DNA from: JBALVO01 sp036961445
GTDB lineage: Bacteria > Pseudomonadota > Gammaproteobacteria > Pseudomonadales > Halieaceae
Reading direction: 5' to 3'
Assembly: GCA_036961445.1 (NCBI GenBank)
Contig: JBALVO010000124.1
Span: 1 to 10,962 of the forward strand
DNA length: 10,962 nucleotides
The first letter of the stretch is position 1; the number at the start of each line of letters is the position of its first letter. This document shows, in pieces, positions 6,873 through 10,962 of the stretch. Made by a program: the position numbers and the translations under genes. The notes under the pieces are model-generated. The model had not been told where the DNA came from and made no database searches. It saw only the letters and a list, made by a program, of their open reading frames with translations.

Positions 6873-8228
6873 ATGCTAAAAAAAATCGCAGTGCTGTCGT
6901 GCATTACCGTGTTCATGAGCGGTACGGCACTGGCAGCCGTGTCGCCGGAGGAAGCTGCACGCCTGGGCAAGGATCTGACCCCCATTGGGGCTGAGCGTGC
7001 AGGTAACGCCGATGGCAGCATCCCTGAGTGGAACCCTGCGGGCACAGTTATTCCCGCCGATTTTGTGCCTGGTTCAGACAATTATATTAATCCTTACCGT
7101 GACGAAAAACCGCTGTATACAGTTGATGTGAAGAACTGGCAGGAATACCGCGCTGTACTGACAGAGGGCACCAGGGGGTTATTGGAAAAATTGGGCCCGG
7201 ATGGTTTTAAACTCAACGTCTATCCCAGCAAACGCACCGCAGAGGCGCCCGACTGGGTCTACGCTAACGTGATGAAGAATGCCACCCGGTCGCAGCTGGT
7301 GGCTGACGGCCAGAAAGTCGAAGGCAATCTTCCCGGCGCGCCCTTCCCGCTGCCAAAGTCTGGGTTGGAAGTATTATGGAACCATATGGTTCGTTACGCC
7401 GAACCGTTCTCGCAAACCTACAATGTCTATTATGTCGGTTCCAATGGAAAACCCATTCTCTCGACGACGGGTTACTCCACAGCGATTTACCCTGCGTTTG
7501 AAACGCCGGACGAGGAGGTGGGCGACAAACCCTGGGCCAAGTTGCGCATCAACTACAAGGCGCCTGCACGCCGGGCGGGTGAGATACTGCTGGTACATGA
7601 GCCGGGTGCAAACTACACCAAAGGCAAGGGGCGCAAGGCGTGGCAATACCTGGTGGGGCAGCGACGGGTGCGCCTGGCTCCTGCGGTAGCTTTTGATACG
7701 CCCAATCCAGCGGTAGCGGGCACCTCTACTTATGATGATGCTGGGATCTGGAATGGTTCACCCGAACGCTACGACTGGAAGCTGGTGGGCAAAAAAGAAA
7801 TGCTTATCCCCGCGTCTAACTACGAGTTCCTGTTTGAGAAACAGGTCGAAGACCTGCTCGGAGAAAAATTCCTGGCGCCTGATTTTACGCGTTGGGAAAA
7901 ACACCGTGTGTGGGTTGTCGAAGGTACCTTGAAGGAAGGCCAGCGTCATCTGTACAGTAAGCGTCGCATCTACTTCGACGAGGATACCTGGACGGCCGCT
8001 GCTGGAGAAACCTACGATGGCAAGGATAACCTGTGGCGAGTCCGCTTTACCTATGGCGCCAAGCTGTATGATCGGAAATCGGGAGCAGGAGCCTCTGGTT
8101 CATATGACCTGCTACAGAATATCTATAACCTGAATGGCAAGCCGATTCCGGGTAAGTTCCAAAACGGTGTTACTCAGGGAAATAAGTATTTCTCGCCCAA
8201 GGGACTGGCCCGCAGCGGCGTTCGCTAG
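6873..8228 (+). CDS. DUF1329 family exported protein, 451 aa
   Basis: Exported protein of the DUF1329 family, which is thought to share the LolA/LolB-like lipid-binding fold; its molecular function is not settled. Residues 1-21 are a classical signal peptide (MLKKIAVLS, hydrophobic core, cut after ALA), so the mature protein is periplasmic or outer-membrane associated. The mature start has the family signature: EEAARLGKDLTPIGAERAGN, then DGSIPEW, near residues 26-53. The length is normal. In many proteobacteria DUF1329 genes sit beside DUF1302, YCF48-like and RND/MMPL transporter genes in clusters linked to hydrophobic substrates such as hydrocarbons and steroids. Here no partner is present: it is alone between IS remnants E and C. 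The start was chosen from the ribosome site and signal peptide. Family call firm, role uncertain. Confidence 0.9.
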   Translation: MLKKIAVLSCITVFMSGTALAAVSPEEAARLGKDLTPIGAERAGNADGSIPEWNPAGTVIPADFVPGSDNYINPYRDEKPLYTVDVKNWQEYRAVLTEGTRGLLEKLGPDGFKLNVYPSKRTAEAPDWVYANVMKNATRSQLVADGQKVEGNLPGAPFPLPKSGLEVLWNHMVRYAEPFSQTYNVYYVGSNGKPILSTTGYSTAIYPAFETPDEEVGDKPWAKLRINYKAPARRAGEILLVHEPGANYTKGKGRKAWQYLVGQRRVRLAPAVAFDTPNPAVAGTSTYDDAGIWNGSPERYDWKLVGKKEMLIPASNYEFLFEKQVEDLLGEKFLAPDFTRWEKHRVWVVEGTLKEGQRHLYSKRRIYFDEDTWTAAAGETYDGKDNLWRVRFTYGAKLYDRKSGAGASGSYDLLQNIYNLNGKPIPGKFQNGVTQGNKYFSPKGLARSGVR

Positions 8229-8245
8229 TTAATAACTTTTGTCTT

Positions 8246-8260
8246 GCGGAAGGGCTCCGC
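8246..8260 (+). terminator. Weak hairpin after the DUF1329 gene
   Basis: GCGGA, loop AGGGC, TCCGC: a 5-bp GC-rich stem 17 bp after the stop codon. No T-run follows, because IS remnant C begins at about 8263. It may be a terminator stem cut from its T tract, or chance. Confidence 0.3.
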
Positions 8261-8262
8261 GC

Positions 8263-8540
8263 AGTTCTGACAAGTTAATCTAATCAGGCCAAAGAAATCC
8301 ATCGCCAGATCTCAAGCAACTGCCCTACTCTATTCGCTGAACGCACTGACCCTGAGATATCGGTAGTGTTCGGCGGATACCAAGTGCCGCCCTAGATTGA
8401 ATAAGTTATGAACTGCTGCATGAGCGCTCAGAAACCGCCGCGCCTGTTTGGGTGAACTGATTACTTCGGATGGGAATTGGTAGCGTTTGTATAAATTCAT
8501 ATCCCGATTATCGATTGGGGGCGGTTAAGTTGTCGATACC
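8263..8540 (-). mobile_element. Miniature IS6-like element C, 278 bp
   Basis: Left end AGTTCTGACAAGTTAATC (8263-8280) and right end reading inward GGTATCGACAACTTAACC (8540-8523) form imperfect inverted repeats. They enclose only the first and last parts of the transposase, fused in frame. Flanking octamers ctccgcgc and ctcgtagc agree at 5 of 8 places, perhaps a worn target duplication of the 8-bp size known for IS6. The layout is that of a non-autonomous derivative that a full copy could move in trans. Confidence 0.8.
8312..8500 (-). pseudogene. In-frame deleted IS6 transposase in copy C
   Basis: From ATG 8500 the minus strand reads MNLYKRYQFPSEVIS, then joins directly, in frame, to KQARRFLSAHAAVHNLFN and GRHLVSAEHYRYLRVSAFSE, the family C-terminus. 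A TAG (8330-8332) replaces the expected Trp codon at position 57. SRAVA and the normal TGA (8312-8314) follow in the same frame. All catalytic residues are lost, since the whole core (about 160-170 codons) is missing. A 56-residue peptide could still be made. Confidence 0.8.
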
Positions 8541-8561
8541 CTCGTAGCCTGCATGCGTAAA

Positions 8562-8582
8562 CAGTTAACTATCTTCAATACC
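8562..8582 (+). repeat. Solo IS6-like right-end repeat
   Basis: CAGTTAACTATCTTCAATACC matches the right end of copy B (CAGTTAACTTGGCAATACC) except for a short insertion and changes in the middle. It lies 22 bp beyond the right end of remnant C with no transposase sequence attached. It is either an older nested end or chance around the palindrome AGTTAACT. Confidence 0.35.
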
Positions 8583-8686
8583 ATGACAAAGAATGGCACC
8601 CACTGGAACGATAAACTTGCCTAAGCACTTGACGAGGAAGCATGGTCACTTGTCATTCATTCCCTTGGCGCAGAAAAAAAGTAATT

Positions 8687-8736
8687 TATGCCGCTTGTTT
8701 CAGGGTAAGGCGTTGATGTAAAACAACGCCGGCATA
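8687..8736 (+). other. Two-part hairpin in the PLD gene leader
   Basis: Perfect stem GGCGTTG (8709-8715) / CAACGCC (8724-8730) with an 8-nt loop, directly enclosed on the 3' side by a second stem TATGCC (8687-8692) / GGCATA (8731-8736) that leaves a 16-nt bulge on the 5' side. Both stems are perfect. There is no T-run after it, so it is not a standard terminator. It lies 47 nt before the PLD start codon and may be a leader RNA structure or a protein-binding palindrome. Confidence 0.4.
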
Positions 8737-8772
8737 GTGAAAGGGACCTAGAATAAAGGGAGTCTTATTTGC

Positions 8773-8776
8773 GGAG
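8773..8776 (+). promoter_or_regulatory. Ribosome binding site deciding the PLD gene start
   Basis: GGAG 7 nt before the ATG at 8784. It overlaps the codons that would follow an alternative in-frame TTG at 8769, so the TTG start is unlikely. A -10-like TAGAAT (8749-8754) lies just upstream, without a clear -35. Confidence 0.7.
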
Positions 8777-8783
8777 AGCGGAA

Positions 8784-10841
8784 ATGACACTCTGGTACAG
8801 GATGATAAGCGTTTTTTTCGCCGTGCAGTTCTCGCTGCTGCTGGGCTGCTCTGTGCCCGAGGATGAACCCACCATTGATGACTCTATATCTGCCGAACCC
8901 CTGTTCATTTTGCTGGAAGCCTACCGTGGCAACGAGCAGTACTTGCTGCGCTACAAGCGAGGCGACGTGATTTATTTTGCCGCCGGCGACCTAAAGAGTG
9001 AGATCTACAGCAGCCAGCAGCCTGTAGCAGACAGCTACGACATTCCAATTGTGGCACCGCTGCATGCAGAAAAAGCAGACAATTGGCAGGCGTTGACTCG
9101 TAATCTCACGTCGGTACCCATTCTCGAAGTAGCGGACTGGGCCGAATTGCGCCACCAACTGTTCTCCGAATTTATACCCAGGGACGCAAACCAGGGCGTG
9201 GCAGTCAGCTTTGATCGGGTAGATTACTTTTTCTTCTACGATCCGGCCGGTAATTTTCGGGCCCGCCGCCTGATCGACAAACCGCCTGCTTATAAGATTA
9301 AAGGGCGCATAGATCTACGGGAAAATTTCGCGAGATGGCAGCCGCTGCTGTTAAACTTTCTCTCCCAGGCCGGTATTGAATCAGACGACGTGATATTCAG
9401 CACCGGAGATCTGGACAAAGGTTCGATTCCCTTTCTTTACATCAATGCGCGCAGCAAGTTGATCGTGCTGATCCAGTACGATGAGTTACCCGAGGACGTA
9501 GTTGGCGGGGTGCCCGGCGGTCACGTGTTGAAGTCAATCTGGCACTTTGTGGAAAGCAATTCCTATACCATTTTGCTGCGCCCCTTTAGTTCCCTGCAGA
9601 GCCTTTTGGCAGTGGTGACCGATACGGCGCTGGAGACGGGCCGCTCGCTGCTGACCGATATGCGTTTTGAGGGGGCGATCCCAGTCATTGCGGAACGCCC
9701 CCCTATGGATATGAACGCCTGGGAAAAACATCTTGATGAAAAACTGGGTCGCCCCACCAGTCTCGGAAAGGTCGATTTCCTGATTGATGGCGAGGGCTTT
9801 TTCCCACGCTTCGTCGACACTGTAACGTCCGCAAAGTCATCAGTGGATATCCGTGCCTACATCTTTGACAACGACGATGTGGCCATGGAAATCGGTGAAT
9901 TGCTAAAACGTCGCTCCCGCGAGGGGATTGAAGTCAGGGTCCTGTTCGATGGGCTCGGTACAATTGCTGCCTCCGGGGAGCGCTCCACTTCACTGCCGGA
10001 TCGCCACCGCTCTCCCGGCTCTATCAAAAGCTACCTGGAACATGATTCGCGGGTTGAAGTTCGGGTGGCGAAAAATCCCTGGATGACCGGAGACCACGCC
10101 AAGACCATGGTAGTCGACCAGCGAATCGCCTTTCTCGGTGGTATGAACATCGGCCGGGAGTATCGTTATGACTGGCACGACCTGATGATGGAAATTAGCG
10201 GCCCGGTGGTGGACGAGATCAATGATGAATTTGACAAGGTATGGGGCTTGGCCGGGTGGCTTGGTGACTTCAGCTACCTGGCTGGCTGGGGTGACAGCAA
10301 CCTTAATCAGGACGCCGGCGGTTACCCGGTGCGCCTGCTGTATACAAAACCCGGCCGCTATGAAATTTTCAATTTGCAGCGTGCCGCAATTCGCAGGGCG
10401 CAGCGATATATCTATATTGAGAACGCCTACTTTACCGACGATAGTCTGCTGCGGGAGTTAATCTATGCTCGGAGGCGCGGGGTTGATGTGCGGGTAATAA
10501 TCCCGCTGGAGACAGACCGCGGCTACATTAACCGCAATATAGTATTAGCCGCCAATGCCCTGTGGGAGAACGGTGTCCGGGTGTTTATCTACCCCGGGTT
10601 TTCTCACGCCAAGGCGGCCATTTTTGACGGTTGGGCCTCGGTGGGCTCAGCCAACCTGGATCGGCTGAGCCTGCGGATTAACAAGGAAATCAATATTGCG
10701 ACTTCTGCCCCCGAGGCAGTCGATGTGTTGATCAGTCAGCTGTTTGAGCCCGATTTCGAAAAATCCACGGAGTTGCAGCAAGCGATTCCCGAACGCTGGA
10801 CCGACTACATCATCGAAAAGTTCGGTGATTATTTGTTTTAA
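8784..10841 (+). CDS. Phospholipase D/cardiolipin synthase-like lipoprotein, 685 aa
   Basis: Phospholipase D superfamily enzyme with two HKD motifs, expected to act on phospholipids by phosphatidyl transfer or hydrolysis on the periplasmic side of the envelope. The signal sequence ends in a perfect lipobox, LLGC, with Cys22 lipidated and Ser at +2, favouring the outer membrane. Residues 23 to about 320 match no family I know. The first PLD domain begins near VDFLIDG (330) and has His438-x-Lys440-x4-Asp445 followed by GGMN. The second has His608-x-Lys610-x4-Asp615 followed by GSANLD. Both catalytic sets are complete. The C-terminal half resembles bacterial cardiolipin synthases, but these are usually inner-membrane proteins of 400-510 residues without a lipobox. 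The ATG at 8784 has a ribosome site at 7 nt. IS copy D starts 1 bp after the stop codon, so the native 3' region is lost. Confidence 0.9.
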   Translation: MTLWYRMISVFFAVQFSLLLGCSVPEDEPTIDDSISAEPLFILLEAYRGNEQYLLRYKRGDVIYFAAGDLKSEIYSSQQPVADSYDIPIVAPLHAEKADNWQALTRNLTSVPILEVADWAELRHQLFSEFIPRDANQGVAVSFDRVDYFFFYDPAGNFRARRLIDKPPAYKIKGRIDLRENFARWQPLLLNFLSQAGIESDDVIFSTGDLDKGSIPFLYINARSKLIVLIQYDELPEDVVGGVPGGHVLKSIWHFVESNSYTILLRPFSSLQSLLAVVTDTALETGRSLLTDMRFEGAIPVIAERPPMDMNAWEKHLDEKLGRPTSLGKVDFLIDGEGFFPRFVDTVTSAKSSVDIRAYIFDNDDVAMEIGELLKRRSREGIEVRVLFDGLGTIAASGERSTSLPDRHRSPGSIKSYLEHDSRVEVRVAKNPWMTGDHAKTMVVDQRIAFLGGMNIGREYRYDWHDLMMEISGPVVDEINDEFDKVWGLAGWLGDFSYLAGWGDSNLNQDAGGYPVRLLYTKPGRYEIFNLQRAAIRRAQRYIYIENAYFTDDSLLRELIYARRRGVDVRVIIPLETDRGYINRNIVLAANALWENGVRVFIYPGFSHAKAAIFDGWASVGSANLDRLSLRINKEINIATSAPEAVDVLISQLFEPDFEKSTELQQAIPERWTDYIIEKFGDYLF

Positions 10842-10842
10842 T

Positions 10843-10962
10843 GGTATTGGCAACTTAACTTCTGCAGATCACAAAAATCTGATTTCTACGCTCAAGTAAC
10901 CGCCCTTCCCCAATCTCCAAACGCACTCACCCTCAGATCCCGATAGTGTTCAGCTGTAGCCA
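10843..10962 (-). mobile_element. IS6-like element D, left part, runs off the window
   Basis: Left end GGTATTGGCAACTTAACT (10843-10860) begins 1 bp after the PLD gene stop, followed by the 3' end of a transposase. The first 40 bp match the left part of remnant B (GCAGATCA, then AAAA). The rest lies outside the window, so whether this copy is complete and could supply transposase to the others cannot be told. Confidence 0.8.
10892..10962 (-). CDS. IS6-family transposase, C-terminal end (partial)
   Basis: On the minus strand the frame reads ATAEHYRDLRVSAFGDWGRAVT and stops at TGA (10892-10894), the standard end of this transposase group. Copies A and C show the same end in broken form. No lesion is visible in the 23 codons present, so this may be an intact gene or another remnant; the catalytic part lies beyond the edge. 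Confidence 0.75.
   Translation of the reverse strand, partial: ATAEHYRDLRVSAFGDWGRAVT

Noticed and set aside
8530..8558. Hybrid promoter at the right end of remnant C for the PLD gene
   Set aside because: No -10-like hexamer lies 16-19 nt from TTGTCG, and the gene is over 200 bp away.
8709..8730. Integron attC-like site at the perfect hairpin
   Set aside because: The order of the GTT and AAC core motifs is wrong for attC, and no integrase or cassette is present.
8769..8783. TTG start five codons before the PLD ATG
   Set aside because: The Shine-Dalgarno GGAG lies inside this stretch and fits the ATG at 8784.

Overview
The window reads as a piece of a Gram-negative, probably marine gammaproteobacterial chromosome. 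This is inferred from the gene types (an M13 peptidase lipoprotein, a DUF1329 protein, a phospholipase D-like lipoprotein and a long acyl-CoA dehydrogenase), Lol-type lipoprotein signals and codon use. The taxon is not proven. I see no phage, plasmid, CRISPR, tRNA or rRNA genes.

Layout, left to right: an acyl-CoA dehydrogenase on the minus strand (94-1788); IS remnant A (about 1846-2387); an M13 zinc metallopeptidase lipoprotein on plus (2442-4532); IS remnant B (4571-5151); a membrane-anchored NAD(P)-binding SDR-like protein on plus (5178-6032); a mostly empty stretch ending in IS remnant E (up to 6713); an exported DUF1329 protein on plus (6873-8228); IS remnant C (8263-8540); a phospholipase D/cardiolipin synthase-like lipoprotein on plus (8784-10841); and the left end of IS copy D (10843 to the edge).

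The main structural fact is that every gap between genes holds a decayed copy of one IS6-like insertion sequence. The copies have related ends (consensus near GGTATTGCCAAGTTAACT or GGTTCTGACAAGTTAAC) and all carry the transposase on the minus strand. The copies are broken in different ways: internal deletions, a one-base frameshift and nonsense codons. One is a 278-bp miniature with the N- and C-terminal ends of the transposase joined in frame.

The terminal repeats contain an outward-facing TTGNCR hexamer that can act as a -35 box. At three of the five genes it lies 17 or 19 nt from a -10-like hexamer just upstream of the gene (acyl-CoA dehydrogenase, SDR-like gene, DUF1329 gene). The remnants may therefore have been kept as promoters. 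The genes do not form an evident operon or single pathway. Dehydrogenase and DUF1329 suggest lipid, hydrocarbon or steroid metabolism, and the PLD and M13 lipoproteins suggest envelope functions, but the IS copies separate them into single-gene units.
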